Numbered from the stretch's first letter, positions 43,514 to 52,110 are shown. The stretch: 64,000 bases of DNA from JABFRJ01 sp031374735 (GCA_031374735.1 JANMGQ010000024.1:10749-74748), one strand, 5' to 3'. The notes: generated by a model from the letters alone, not told the origin. A program made the numbers and translations.

Positions 43514-45397
43514 TTATTTATACCACTGGCCGTCGCGTAACGTTCGGGTGTTACCCAACGGGTATACGAAACGCACTGTGGGATTTCCGAGCTCGCGAGA
43601 CAGGTAAGGGAGTGTTTCCAAACAGGCGGAACACATTTGCTTGTCGACATGAATTTCAATCTGTTTCCCATCCAGCGAACCACCGTTCTCCCGTGCCATC
43701 CGCAGAAGTATTGTAGCCTCAGCGTGTGAGACCGCATAGTTGGGCCAGTAACCCGCATTGTCTTGTCGGAAAACATCCGAATAGTTCTCAATCAAACGAC
43801 CGCGCATTTCCATTGCGGCTTCGCGATCTTGAGGGCTGTATCCGTTTGCCGTTGAGTTGCTCCCGACGTACTCTTTTCCATCGATAGTTCCCGTGGCAAC
43901 CGTATCTTCCTCGGGGCGCAATTGCCAGTAGAAGCGGTAGGCCTGAGTGTTGAACTGTGGATTTAATGGTTGCGAGCCTGGTACACCGCTTTGCCCTGTT
44001 GGTGGCGACCCTGGCGGTCGATTGTGCCCACGACCAGGTGGCCTTGGGGGTGGACGAGGCGGTCCTCGCCCTACAAGATGCAGGTTTGAGTCTTTATCGG
44101 CAGGATCAGTGTCGTCGTTTTCGCCACCCGGCCCGCTCGTGAACCTTCCGAGCGCATCGTGATGGGGATTGAACTTCGCGGCCAGGCCATCATCACCATC
44201 CGCCAGCGGATCATATCCTGCCGCCGCGCGTTTTTCGTTGGGTGTTAGGAAGGTTGCGGCGTCGAGGCGGGTCCAGAGTGCTTCGCGCTCGGGCGTGAGG
44301 GCGTCGACTTGGTCGAGGTCGAACTTGAGGGTGAGGCCTTGGGGCTGGGCGAGCCATTGGCTGAGGGCTGCGGAGATGCGGGTGGCGAGCGGGAGGACGG
44401 TCTGGCGCCAGAAGGCGCGGGTGGCTTCTTGGTAGTTCGAGTAGGTATTGTCGCCGGGGATGGCGAGCAGCATGGGCGGTACGCCGAGGGCCAAGGCGAT
44501 TTCGCGGGCGGCTGAGTTGCGGGCTTCGATGAAGTCGAGGTCCTTTGGCGAGAGGGACATCGCCTTCCAGTCGAGGCCGCCTTCGAGCAGCAGCGGGCGG
44601 CCAGCATTGCCGGCGCCCTGGAAGCCGGATTCGAGTTCGCGTTTCAGTCGGTCGAATTGATCCGTTGTGAGATTGCCGTCGCGCGCGGTGTAGACGAGGG
44701 CGCCGCTTGGTCGGGCCGAGTTGTCAAGAAGCGCTTTGTTCCATTGGCTCGCGGTGTTGTGCAGGTCGATGGCGCTGGAGGCTGCCTCGATGGGGGAGAG
44801 GCCGTAGTGGTCGTCGAGGGGGTGGAACAGTTTGAGGTGCAGGATGCGGGCTGTGCCGGGCGCGGCGTCGCCTGTGATGCGGGTCGTACGGCCATCGAGT
44901 GTGTAGGCGTGGCCGTCGGGCCAGCCATCAGGGCCGGGCACTATGGTCATGCGATCAGGGCGCAGCGCGTAGAGGGCGCGGATGTCTGACCCGTTGGTCG
45001 TGACGGCTTCGAGGTAGGCATTGCCAGAGACCAGGAGGAAACCGACGAACTGTTCGAGCAGGTCCGCTGTTGTCGATGTCGGCGAGGGGCGGCGCACGAG
45101 GGTGAGGAGCGGGTGGTCCTCGATCTCGCTGTCGCCATCGTAAAGCAGCATGGGCATGCAGCCGATGGCCTCGGCGATCATGCGCACGGAGCGGTAGGCG
45201 ATCGGGTTCTGCATGAAGCCTTCGCGCGCGAAGGCGGCGTAGTCGCGGGGCGCGTGGACGGGATAGCGGGGGCCGTCGATGGTGACGAAAGGCGCGGCGC
45301 GCCAGGCTTTTGTGTCGGGTGGTCGCGGTGGCGCGAAGGCACGCAGGCGTGCGCTCGCACGCGCGGCCAGGGCGCGTGCGGTTGTGAGCAGGGACAT
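43514..45397 (-). CDS. GTA/phage portal protein fused to a C-terminal deaminase-like toxin domain
   Basis: The 627-residue protein is an HK97-type portal through about residue 410 (NPIAYRSVRMIAEAIGCMPM, LEQFVGFLLVSGNAYLEAV, GLSPIEAASSAIDLHN, DFIEARNSAAREIALALGVP). After the portal-terminal motif FNPHHDALGRFTSGPG comes a Pro/Arg/Gly-rich linker (~430-480). The C-terminal domain (~480-627) has SHAEATILLRMA (His558, Glu560) and QMCSACLETLP (Cys589, Cys592). This HxE...CxxC arrangement is the zinc site of the cytidine-deaminase fold seen in bacterial toxin deaminases. Ordinary portals end near residue 400-430. The tail region has far lower GC than the portal part (47-50% versus 70% in 60-base samples). 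ATG 45397 is chosen over the open frame upstream, which runs into a repeat. Confidence 0.85.
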   Translation of the reverse strand: MSLLTTARALAARASARLRAFAPPRPPDTKAWRAAPFVTIDGPRYPVHAPRDYAAFAREGFMQNPIAYRSVRMIAEAIGCMPMLLYDGDSEIEDHPLLTLVRRPSPTSTTADLLEQFVGFLLVSGNAYLEAVTTNGSDIRALYALRPDRMTIVPGPDGWPDGHAYTLDGRTTRITGDAAPGTARILHLKLFHPLDDHYGLSPIEAASSAIDLHNTASQWNKALLDNSARPSGALVYTARDGNLTTDQFDRLKRELESGFQGAGNAGRPLLLEGGLDWKAMSLSPKDLDFIEARNSAAREIALALGVPPMLLAIPGDNTYSNYQEATRAFWRQTVLPLATRISAALSQWLAQPQGLTLKFDLDQVDALTPEREALWTRLDAATFLTPNEKRAAAGYDPLADGDDGLAAKFNPHHDALGRFTSGPGGENDDTDPADKDSNLHLVGRGPPRPPPRPPGRGHNRPPGSPPTGQSGVPGSQPLNPQFNTQAYRFYWQLRPEEDTVATGTIDGKEYVGSNSTANGYSPQDREAAMEMRGRLIENYSDVFRQDNAGYWPNYAVSHAEATILLRMARENGGSLDGKQIEIHVDKQMCSACLETLPYLSRELGNPTVRFVYPLGNTRTLRDGQWYK

Positions 45398-45410
45398 GGG
45401 GAACCGAATT

Positions 45411-45606
45411 CTTCCCCTCTCCCCCCACTTCTGGGGGAGAGGGTGCCCGATAGGGCGGGTGAGGGGCAGCGGCTGGGTCAAGTGGGCATCGCGGAGCGCG
45501 GGCGCGATGCTGGCGGTGTGCGTGTAGAGCGAATGCGGACGGAGCACGTGGCTGCCCCTCATCCGGCCTTCGGCCACCTTCTCCCCCTGAAGAGGGGGAG
45601 AAGGGA
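45411..45606. repeat. GC-rich palindromic repeat element, copy A
   Basis: This ~196-bp element has a CCCTCTCCCCC/GGGGGAGAGGG hairpin followed by GTGCCCGATAGGGCGGGTGA at its left end. At the right end is the inverse-type unit with CCCCTCATCCGG and a CTTCTCCCCCT/AGGGGGAGAAG hairpin. It is a direct repeat of copy B, and together they bracket the DUF559 gene. The structure suggests a MITE- or REP-like non-autonomous element. Confidence 0.85.
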
Positions 45607-45670
45607 AGTGCCCTTGTCTTGCGTCAGAGGAATTCAGGGCTCTTACTGGGTCATTGATCAGGAGGCGATC

Positions 45671-46063
45671 ATGCAAAGGCGTGGGCATCAACCTTGGCGG
45701 ACACAACGATCACAGGTGCTGCGTTCAAGGCAAGTTGAAGCCGAAGATCTCATGTGGCGTGAACTGAGGAACCGGCGACTCAGCGGCTATAAGTTTGTGC
45801 GGCAGGCTCCCGTTGGCGCGTACTTCGCGGATTTTTTGTGCCGGGAGTGCAAGGTCGTGGTTGAGCTCGATGGCGAGACGCACAGCGCGGAAGCGGAGCT
45901 GGCGCATGACGCGGCGCGGACGGTGTTTCTGGAGACGAGTGGATATCGAGTCTTGCGGGTGTGGAATGATGAGTTGAGGACCAACATGAGCGGTGTGTTG
46001 CGGACGATTGCATCGGTGCTCGATGAGGTGAGCGGACGTGGACCGGAGGATGGAACGGTGTAG
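45671..46063 (+). CDS. DUF559 / Vsr-like endonuclease-domain protein
   Basis: The 130-residue protein has the DUF559 pattern: EAEDLMWRELRNRRLSGYKF, then VGAYFADFLCRECKVVVELD with the acidic active-site positions, and a C-terminal strand SGYRVLRVWNDEL. These resemble very-short-patch-repair (restriction-endonuclease-fold) nucleases. AGGAGG lies before ATG 45671. It is on the opposite strand to the whole GTA cluster and is flanked by two direct copies of a ~200-bp repeat, so it is almost certainly an insertion. The nuclease activity is predicted from fold only. Confidence 0.88.
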   Translation: MQRRGHQPWRTQRSQVLRSRQVEAEDLMWRELRNRRLSGYKFVRQAPVGAYFADFLCRECKVVVELDGETHSAEAELAHDAARTVFLETSGYRVLRVWNDELRTNMSGVLRTIASVLDEVSGRGPEDGTV

Positions 46064-46066
46064 CGC

Positions 46067-46264
46067 TTTCCCTCTCCCCCCTTCTTCAGCGGGAGAGGGT
46101 GCCCGATAGGGCGGGTGAGGGGCAGCGGCTGGGTCGGGTGAGGATCGAGGAGCGAGCGCGACGCCCAGCGGTGTGTCTCTGAAGTCAATGCGGACGGAGC
46201 AAGCAGCTGCCCCTCATCCGCCCTTCGGGCACCTTCTCCCCCTGAAGTAGGGGGAGAAGCGAAG
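46067..46264. repeat. GC-rich palindromic repeat element, copy B
   Basis: This element is a close relative of copy A in the same orientation. It has CCCTCTCCCCC..GGGAGAGGGTGCCCG at the left, a diverged middle, and CCCCTCATCCGCCCTTCGGG plus CTTCTCCCCCTGAAGTAGGGG at the right. It ends at the stop codon of the terminase gene. Confidence 0.85.
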
Positions 46265-46265
46265 G

Positions 46266-47579
46266 TCAGAGCCTGCGTACGCTGGGCATTTGCTCTTTGG
46301 TCAGCATAAGTTCTGTCAGGGCCCAGACGAGGGCGTCGAGGCGGTCGGGGCTTTTGCCGGTGAGCGCGTTGCCTGCGGTGCCATCGAAGGCGACGAGCTG
46401 GTTTTCGAGCGCGAGGAATTCGCCGACGTGGCTGACGCGGCCTTCCGCGTAGAGCGCGGAGATGGGCTCGGCGCGCACCCACTTGCCGCGGCTGGCGCGG
46501 ACTTTTTTGATGGGCACGCTTTTGTCGACTTGCTCGAGGACGAGGACGACGAGGTCGCCGCCCTGGTTGACTTCAGCGACGAGGCGGTCGGCTTTGAAAT
46601 CGTGGTAGGCGGCGATGGCGGCTTTGGCCCAGACCTGGGGTTCGCGGCCTTTAATGGTGCGGTCAGCCAGGACATAGCCGCGGCCGTCCACCCCGAGGCC
46701 GGCAACGACAATGCCGCACGCGTCGGAGTTGGCGTGGGAGGACACGGGGGGATCAAGGGCGACGACGATGCGCACGAGTTCGGGGGCTTTTTCGACGCGC
46801 CCCTGGTCGAGCCAATCGCGCCGCCATAGGCCACCGGTGAACTGCTCGACGATCTGGCCGTCGAGTTCTTGAGACCCGAGCGCCGTGCCTTTGTAGCGGC
46901 GCGTGACGTCGCGGAGGAAGATGTCGGAGAGGTTGGCTGCGTTGGCGGATGTGGTGTCATGCGTGATGGCCGTGCTCTCGTCTTGCGCGATGGCTTTGAT
47001 CAGTTTTGAAAAGCGCGGCGTCGTCGTGATGACGGCGCGCGGATCATCGCCGAGACGCAGCGTGAGTTGCAGCATGTCCCAGGCGGCTTGCGGTTTTTTC
47101 CAGCGGCAGAGTTCGTCGCACCAAGCGGCGTGGAATTGCGGGCCGCGCAGCGTTTCGTACTCGTCGGCGGCAAACATCTGGCCGATGCTGCCGTTGGGCC
47201 AGACGAGTTGGTTTTTCGAGGCTTCGTAGGTCGGACGCTCGCGTTCGGGATGAATGGCGAGGAGGCCCGAGACGCCTTCGATCATCACGGAACGGACGTG
47301 TTGGAGGGATGGGCCTATGAGGGCGATGCGTTTTTGTTGCGCGTGGCGACTCCCCTGCGGTTGATCCCGGCTCAGGGGCCGGGAGGCCGCCACGCGCGAT
47401 GGGAGAGCCTCCGCGCGTACCCATTCGGCGCCTGCGCGGGTTTTGCCGGCGCCTCGGCCGCCAAGAAAGAGCCAGGTGCGCCAGGGTTTCCCGGCTGGTG
47501 TTGTGACGGGCGCAAGCTGGCTGTCGCGGGCCCAGACGTGCCAGTCATGGCTCAGCGTTGCGAGGTCTTTCTGACTCAT
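46266..47579 (-). CDS. Phage/GTA terminase large subunit (gp2)
   Basis: The product (437 residues from ATG 47579) is the DNA-packaging motor ATPase-nuclease. It has the Walker A motif FLGGRGAGKTRAGAEWVR, Walker B/catalytic Glu region AAWCDELCRWKKPQ, coupling motif ITTTPRFSKL, and the RNase H-like nuclease with VVALDPPVSS, LVAEVNQGGDLV and SPDRLDALVWAL. The start is uncertain: the frame is open to 47717, which would overlap the TerS gene by some 170 bases. GTA terminases package random host DNA by headful. Confidence 0.94.
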   Translation of the reverse strand: MSQKDLATLSHDWHVWARDSQLAPVTTPAGKPWRTWLFLGGRGAGKTRAGAEWVRAEALPSRVAASRPLSRDQPQGSRHAQQKRIALIGPSLQHVRSVMIEGVSGLLAIHPERERPTYEASKNQLVWPNGSIGQMFAADEYETLRGPQFHAAWCDELCRWKKPQAAWDMLQLTLRLGDDPRAVITTTPRFSKLIKAIAQDESTAITHDTTSANAANLSDIFLRDVTRRYKGTALGSQELDGQIVEQFTGGLWRRDWLDQGRVEKAPELVRIVVALDPPVSSHANSDACGIVVAGLGVDGRGYVLADRTIKGREPQVWAKAAIAAYHDFKADRLVAEVNQGGDLVVLVLEQVDKSVPIKKVRASRGKWVRAEPISALYAEGRVSHVGEFLALENQLVAFDGTAGNALTGKSPDRLDALVWALTELMLTKEQMPSVRRL

Positions 47580-48156
47580 CTTGTCGAGGAGCTGATCGAT
47601 CTCGGTTCGCGGCGCGGATGCGCTCAAGGCGTTGAATAAGATCTTGCCGGAGGCGCTCCGAATTGTCCGTGGAGGTATCGGTAGCGGAGTCGCGTGCGGT
47701 TCTGATGTCATGGGCATCGGACAGTTCTGTGAGCTTCTCGAAATTCTTGATCAGGGTGCCGATCTCGCGCGCCTCGCGCTCGGCCTCGCTCGATTCCAGA
47801 GTGCGGTCCGATTTTATGCGGCGCTCGATGTCGAGCAGTTTGGCGTCGATCACTTCATAGAGCCGCGTGATGATCGCTTGGCGATGAGTGAGCGATCCGC
47901 TGACGCGCTTGGCCTTCTGCTCCGGTGCCGCCAGCGGTTCGGCGTAGGAGGGGCGCGTTAGACCGGCGCGTCGCTTCGCGTTCGCGATGGCGAGCGCTTC
48001 CGCGCCTGAAGGGCGCGGTGTCCAGCCTCGCGCTTTGGCACGATAGCTGATCTGGCCCGCGGTGACGGCGAAGCGGCGGGCGATCACCTCCACGGTCTCG
48101 TCCGAATGCTCGAACGCGTGGCGGATATCGTCCCAGATGGAGAGGTCGAGCGGCAT
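47545..48156 (-). CDS. Terminase small subunit-like protein (GTA gp1)
   Basis: This 203-residue protein begins with an HTH (SIWDDIRHAFEHSDETVEVIARRFAVTAGQISYRAKARGW). A long helical region follows (RLYEVIDAKLLDIERRIKSDRT, EAEREAREIGTLIKNFEKL) and a charged disordered tail. In its first position before TerL it matches GTA gp1/TerS. A symmetric inverted repeat lies 59-89 bases upstream of its start, where the cluster promoter should be. Confidence 0.85.
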   Translation of the reverse strand: MPLDLSIWDDIRHAFEHSDETVEVIARRFAVTAGQISYRAKARGWTPRPSGAEALAIANAKRRAGLTRPSYAEPLAAPEQKAKRVSGSLTHRQAIITRLYEVIDAKLLDIERRIKSDRTLESSEAEREAREIGTLIKNFEKLTELSDAHDIRTARDSATDTSTDNSERLRQDLIQRLERIRAANRDRSAPRQDESERPRNAEP

Positions 48157-48471
48157 GAGGTGCGAGCGTCAGGAGTGGTGGCCCGCCGCGTGCGCTTTGG
48201 GATGTCCGCGGCGTGTGTGATCGATTGATCTTCAATCTCTCACACGTTCTGCGATCATGCCCAAAACATGCCACGAGACCGTGACGCGGGAGGACGGCCT
48301 CAGATGGTGAACGATTTTGGATGGCAGAGGCTGGGCTTGGTCATCGCGGCGCTTTGAAAGCAAAGGCGTGATTTTGAACCCAAGCGGCGTCGATTAAGAT
48401 CGCCAGCATAAGGGCTGCAACGACACCTCAGGCAAGCGCGTAACAGAGATCAAAGCATAAATAGAACACAT
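48157..48471. other. 315-bp intergenic region ahead of the GTA cluster
   Basis: No gene is supported. The only clear structure is the 31-bp inverted repeat at 48215-48245. The region should contain the promoter for the leftward GTA cluster, but no confident -35/-10 pair was recognised. Confidence 0.6.
48215..48245. promoter_or_regulatory. 31-bp double-arm inverted repeat upstream of gp1
   Basis: GTGTGA (48215-48220) and GATTGA (48223-48228) pair with TCAATC (48232-48237) and TCACAC (48240-48245), with TC at the same relative position on each side and a three-base centre. The dyad lies 59 bases upstream of the first GTA gene. It could be an operator for a dimeric regulator or form a hairpin. 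Confidence 0.65.
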
Positions 48472-48966
48472 CTATTTTTGTTTTGATTTTATTGCCGCTT
48501 TCGGGAAATCTGGAATGATGTATTTCTCAAAATTCTCGGGCTTGATCCGGCGCTCGGAGCGGGCGAACCCGCGCACGGATATTCCGGCTTCATGGACGGT
48601 GTTGGGATCGCCCGATTTAAGGGGGTGCCAGGCGGGGATATCGCGGCCTTTGGCGACCAGGGCATAGGCGCAGGTTGCGGGGAGCCAGGTAAGGTTACGC
48701 ACCATTTCGGGAGTGAGACGGAGGCAGTCGGGCACCTCTTTTTGGCGGTTCGGGTAGTCGGAACAGCGGCACAAAGCGAGATCAAGCAGCTTGCAGGCGA
48801 CTTTGGTGAGGTGGATCTGGCCGGTATCGGCGTCTTCGATCTTGTTCAGACAGCATCGACCGCAGCCATCACAGAGGCTTTCCCACTGTTCGGGGGTCAT
48901 CTCTTCGAGCGTTTTTGTCTTCCAGAACGGTTTCGCCACGAGGCTCCCCGAATGTAACGGACACAT
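48472..48966 (-). CDS. UPF0260/YcgN-family cysteine-cluster protein
   Basis: The product is up to 164 residues, with PFWKTKTLEEMTPEQWESLC and the CxxCxxCC-type cluster in CDGCGRCCLNKIED, then CRCSDYPNRQKEVPDCLRLTP and LPATCAYALVAKGRDIPAWH. These cysteines probably bind zinc or an Fe-S cluster; the family's role is unknown. The start is ambiguous between ATG 48966 and GTG 48939, the latter having GGGGAG closely upstream and giving the more usual N-terminus. Confidence 0.9.
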   Translation of the reverse strand: MCPLHSGSLVAKPFWKTKTLEEMTPEQWESLCDGCGRCCLNKIEDADTGQIHLTKVACKLLDLALCRCSDYPNRQKEVPDCLRLTPEMVRNLTWLPATCAYALVAKGRDIPAWHPLKSGDPNTVHEAGISVRGFARSERRIKPENFEKYIIPDFPKAAIKSKQK

Positions 48967-49171
48967 GACGCGAACAAATAGAGATGTTCGAATTCCGGCG
49001 TGCGTTTCGCGCCACGCCGCGACATGTGCGCAAACCGTTGAGTCGTCAATTCATATCGGCGTGCTGTGCGGACTATGGTAGCAACATTGAAACTTTGCCT
49101 TGATCGAGTCGTCATTCGGGTCTGAGGCTTGTGCAGGGTCTGGGCGAAGCTGGGCTGTTGACGAGGTTGGC

Positions 49172-51448
49172 ATGAACGACTGGTTCGACCGCGGAGGTGG
49201 CGGCAGGGGGTCGCGGATCAACTGGCGCTCGCTGCGCCTGTCCGTTGACGCGTGGATTGACAGCAACATCGCCTCGAGCGCGCTGGAGACCCGTGATCGC
49301 TACAACGCGGCCTCGAGTTGGTTCGCACGCTTTCGCCTGACCGGCTGGAAGCGCGCCATGACCGAGGTGTTCTCGGAGGCGCTGACGCTCGGCGCCGGCG
49401 GGCTTGTTGTGCTCTATGCGATGGCCGTTCCGGCGTTCGTCGAGTTCGATGAGGCCAAGATCAACTCGGTCAAATATGCGGTGAAGTTTCTCGATCGCAA
49501 CGGCAACGAAATCGGCAAGCGCGGCATCCTGCATTCAGATGCCGTGCCGCTCGAGGAACTGCCGGACCACCTGATCAAGGCTGTGCTGGCAACCGAGGAT
49601 CGACGCTTCTTCGACCACTTTGGTGTCGACTTTATCGGAACCGGCCGCGCGTTCATCACCAACGTCAATGCCGGCGAGACGGTGCAGGGCGGCTCGACGC
49701 TGACCCAGCAGCTGGCCAAGAACCTATTCCTCACCAACGAACGCTCGATCCAGCGCAAGATCAAAGAGGTGTTCCTCTCGTTCCTGCTCGAAAGCCGGTT
49801 CACCAAACGCGAAATTCTGAAGCTGTATCTTGATCGCGCGTATATGGGCGGCGGCGCGTTCGGCGTCGAGGCAGCGAGCCAATTCTATTTCGGCAAGAGT
49901 GCGCGCGAGGCCACGCTGCAGGAAGCAGCGATGCTGGCAGGTCTGTTCAAGGCACCGACGAAATATGCTCCGCACGCCAACATCGCAGCCGCCCGTGGGC
50001 GCGCGAACGATGTGCTCTCGAACCTCGTTGAAGCCGGGTACATGACAGCGGGACAGGTGCATTCGGCCCGTCTCAATCCGGCGCGACCGGTCGACAACCG
50101 CAATCCGGACAGCCCGGATTGGTTCCTGGATTGGGCGTTCGACGAGGCCGTGAAGATTGCCGAGGGGCGCGGGCACTCGGTGATCACGGTGCGCACGACC
50201 GTCGATATGACCTTGCAAAAGGCGGCCGAGGAATCGTTGCTTTCGACGCTGCGGCAGTCGGGCAAGACCAACAGCGTCAACTCGGGTGCGCTCGTTTCGA
50301 TGGACCCGGACGGTGCGGTTCGCGCGCTTGTTGGCGGCCCCGATTACGGCGAGAGCCAATTCAATCGTGCAACCATGGCACGGCGTCAGCCGGGGTCATC
50401 GTTCAAATTGTACGTGTACGCAGCTGCCATGGAGGAAGGGCTGACCAAGGACACGCGTCTGCCGGATCGCGTTTCGCAATCGTGTGGGCCGCTCGGATGG
50501 ACACCTAAGAACTATGACGGCGGATCCGGTGGTGGTGGTATGACGTCGCTTGCTGATGCCTTCAAACGCTCCTTGAATACGATCGCTGTTGAGTTGTCCC
50601 TGTTTAGGCTCGGCAACAACAGCCGCGATAAAGTCGTCGCCATGACCGAGAAACTCGGCGTCGAAGGCATCAAGAAGACCTGCTCGATGGCACTCGGCGA
50701 TGGCGGTATCTCGCCACTTGCGAACACGGCGGCGTTTGCGCACTTCGCCAACGGCGGCAAGACGAGCAAGCCCTACGCCATCATCGACATGTTCAACTCA
50801 AAGGGCGAAGTCATCTATGCGCGCGAAACCGACGAACCCGCGCCGAAGCAGGTAATCTCCCGGCGTTCGGTCGAGAACATGAACCAGATGATGCAGCTGG
50901 TCGTGACGGAGGGCACCGGCAAGAAAGCCGCGCTCGATTTCACGCATGCTGTTGGCAAAACCGGGACGTCGTCGAGCTATCGCGATGCCTGGTTCGTTGG
51001 CTTCACGGGCAGCCTGGTCACGGGTGTCTGGTTTGGCAACGACGACAACCGCGCCATGCGCACGGGGACCGGCGGCATAACCGGTGGCAGCATTCCGGCC
51101 GAGACATGGCAGCGCTACATGGCTGTTGCACACGGTTCGCTCAACATTCCAACCATTGTCGGTTTGACGCCGCATCCCAAGCAGGTGCAGGAGGCCGACC
51201 GCCTGGTTCAGTTGCGCCGCACGGATCCGGCACTGGCCGCCGCGCAAACGCAAGCCGGCCAACGCAGCAACAAGATCATGCCGGACAAGACGCGTGATGT
51301 GTTGAAGCGCCTCGCCGACACCTTGCGCAAAACAGCCGGGCTTGAAGCGCCGGTGCAGCCGACCGGCCCGCCGGCCCGGCCCGGTGCGCCGCCGGATCGT
51401 CGCGCAGATGCATCGCCGTCTGATCGTCCGCCGTCTGCTAAGCGGTGA
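49172..51448 (+). CDS. Class A penicillin-binding protein (PBP1A-type transglycosylase-transpeptidase)
   Basis: This 758-residue bifunctional enzyme builds peptidoglycan. It has one N-terminal membrane segment (LTLGAGGLVVLYAMAVPAFV). The GT51 domain has catalytic Glu in ATEDRRFFDHFGVD, plus VQGGSTLTQQLAKNLFL and KEVFLSFLLESRFTKREIL. The transpeptidase domain has the SxxK nucleophile in QPGSSFKLY, SLN in KRSLNTIA and KTGT in AVGKTGTSSSYRD. A disordered Pro-rich tail ends the protein. ATG 49172 is chosen; upstream in-frame codons to 49100 look non-coding. Confidence 0.94.
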   Translation: MNDWFDRGGGGRGSRINWRSLRLSVDAWIDSNIASSALETRDRYNAASSWFARFRLTGWKRAMTEVFSEALTLGAGGLVVLYAMAVPAFVEFDEAKINSVKYAVKFLDRNGNEIGKRGILHSDAVPLEELPDHLIKAVLATEDRRFFDHFGVDFIGTGRAFITNVNAGETVQGGSTLTQQLAKNLFLTNERSIQRKIKEVFLSFLLESRFTKREILKLYLDRAYMGGGAFGVEAASQFYFGKSAREATLQEAAMLAGLFKAPTKYAPHANIAAARGRANDVLSNLVEAGYMTAGQVHSARLNPARPVDNRNPDSPDWFLDWAFDEAVKIAEGRGHSVITVRTTVDMTLQKAAEESLLSTLRQSGKTNSVNSGALVSMDPDGAVRALVGGPDYGESQFNRATMARRQPGSSFKLYVYAAAMEEGLTKDTRLPDRVSQSCGPLGWTPKNYDGGSGGGGMTSLADAFKRSLNTIAVELSLFRLGNNSRDKVVAMTEKLGVEGIKKTCSMALGDGGISPLANTAAFAHFANGGKTSKPYAIIDMFNSKGEVIYARETDEPAPKQVISRRSVENMNQMMQLVVTEGTGKKAALDFTHAVGKTGTSSSYRDAWFVGFTGSLVTGVWFGNDDNRAMRTGTGGITGGSIPAETWQRYMAVAHGSLNIPTIVGLTPHPKQVQEADRLVQLRRTDPALAAAQTQAGQRSNKIMPDKTRDVLKRLADTLRKTAGLEAPVQPTGPPARPGAPPDRRADASPSDRPPSAKR

Positions 51449-51455
51449 CCGTCGA

Positions 51456-52075
51456 TGCGATTCTTTCTTGGACTGATCGCTGACATTCTTGCGCTGATCA
51501 CGCGCTTTGCCGTGTTCATTGCGATCGCGATCGCGGGCGGGATCGGCTCGGCGTGGGTGATGATCCACTCCGGCTCGCGTCTGACGACGGCGGCACAGGG
51601 CGTGTGGGTGTCCTGGCCGACGGCCGGGCGGCCGGATACGGATCCGTACACCCGCGCCCATAACGTCCGGCTCGGGCTGTTGCCCTTCAATCCGTCGCTT
51701 GCATTGACCTATCATGCGCGCATTGACGACGAGGGCGGGCGCATTCATTCGAGCTGTGATTACCGCATATCCCTCGATGGTCTTGATGCGGCCTGGTGGA
51801 GCTTGGCCGTGTTCGATGATGCCGGCAATGTCATCCGCAATCCGGCACAGCGCTATGCCTACAATGCGGCGACGATCGTGCGCGAGATCGACGGTAAGGT
51901 CGAGGTTGTGCTGGCGCGGGATGCGCGGCCGGGCAATTGGCTGCCAACGGCGGGGGCCGGCAACATCACACTCGCATTGACGATCCAGGATCCGCGCTGG
52001 ACCCAGCAGTCGCTGGAGGACCAGCAGAAGCAGAAGGTGTTGCCTGCCGTGCGCAAAGTGGGCTGTTCGAGATGA
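51456..52075 (+). CDS. DUF1214 domain-containing protein
   Basis: This 206-residue protein has an N-terminal membrane helix (ITRFAVFIAIAIAGGIGSAWVMI). The DUF1214 beta-rich domain is recognisable from HARIDDEGGRIHSSCDYRISLDG, WWSLAVFDDAGNVI and LTIQDPRWTQ. It is encoded 7 bases after the PBP and immediately before a DUF1254 gene, the usual pairing of these domains. The biochemical role is unknown; the domain is probably periplasmic. Confidence 0.9.
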
Positions 52076-52110
52076 GACCGGTGGCAGCGCCCGAAGAGAT
52101 CTGAAGAGAT

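Larger units (their letters stand above)
29415..48156 (-). mobile_element. GTA-type (HK97-like) head-tail structural gene cluster
   Basis: All genes of the cluster run right to left in the order TerS, TerL, portal, (toxin-immunity insertion), prohead protease, capsid, gp6, gp7, gp8, gp9, gp10, tail chaperone, gp11, gp12, gp13, gp14, gp15, lysin. This order is that of the Rhodobacter-type gene transfer agent, and every structural frame is intact. No integrase, repressor, replication or att sequence belongs to it, which favours a domesticated GTA over a prophage. Unlike standard GTAs it carries a deaminase-like domain on the portal, a candidate immunity gene, a portal remnant and a DUF559 gene. 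Confidence 0.87.

Noticed and set aside
45398..45706. Upstream extension of the portal gene
   Set aside because: The frame is open but runs through the GC-rich repeat element and has no portal-like sequence.
29415..48156. Ordinary active prophage
   Set aside because: No integrase, repressor, replication or att sequences belong to the cluster, and gene order is that of gene transfer agents; the nearby integrase belongs to a separate tRNA-Phe element.
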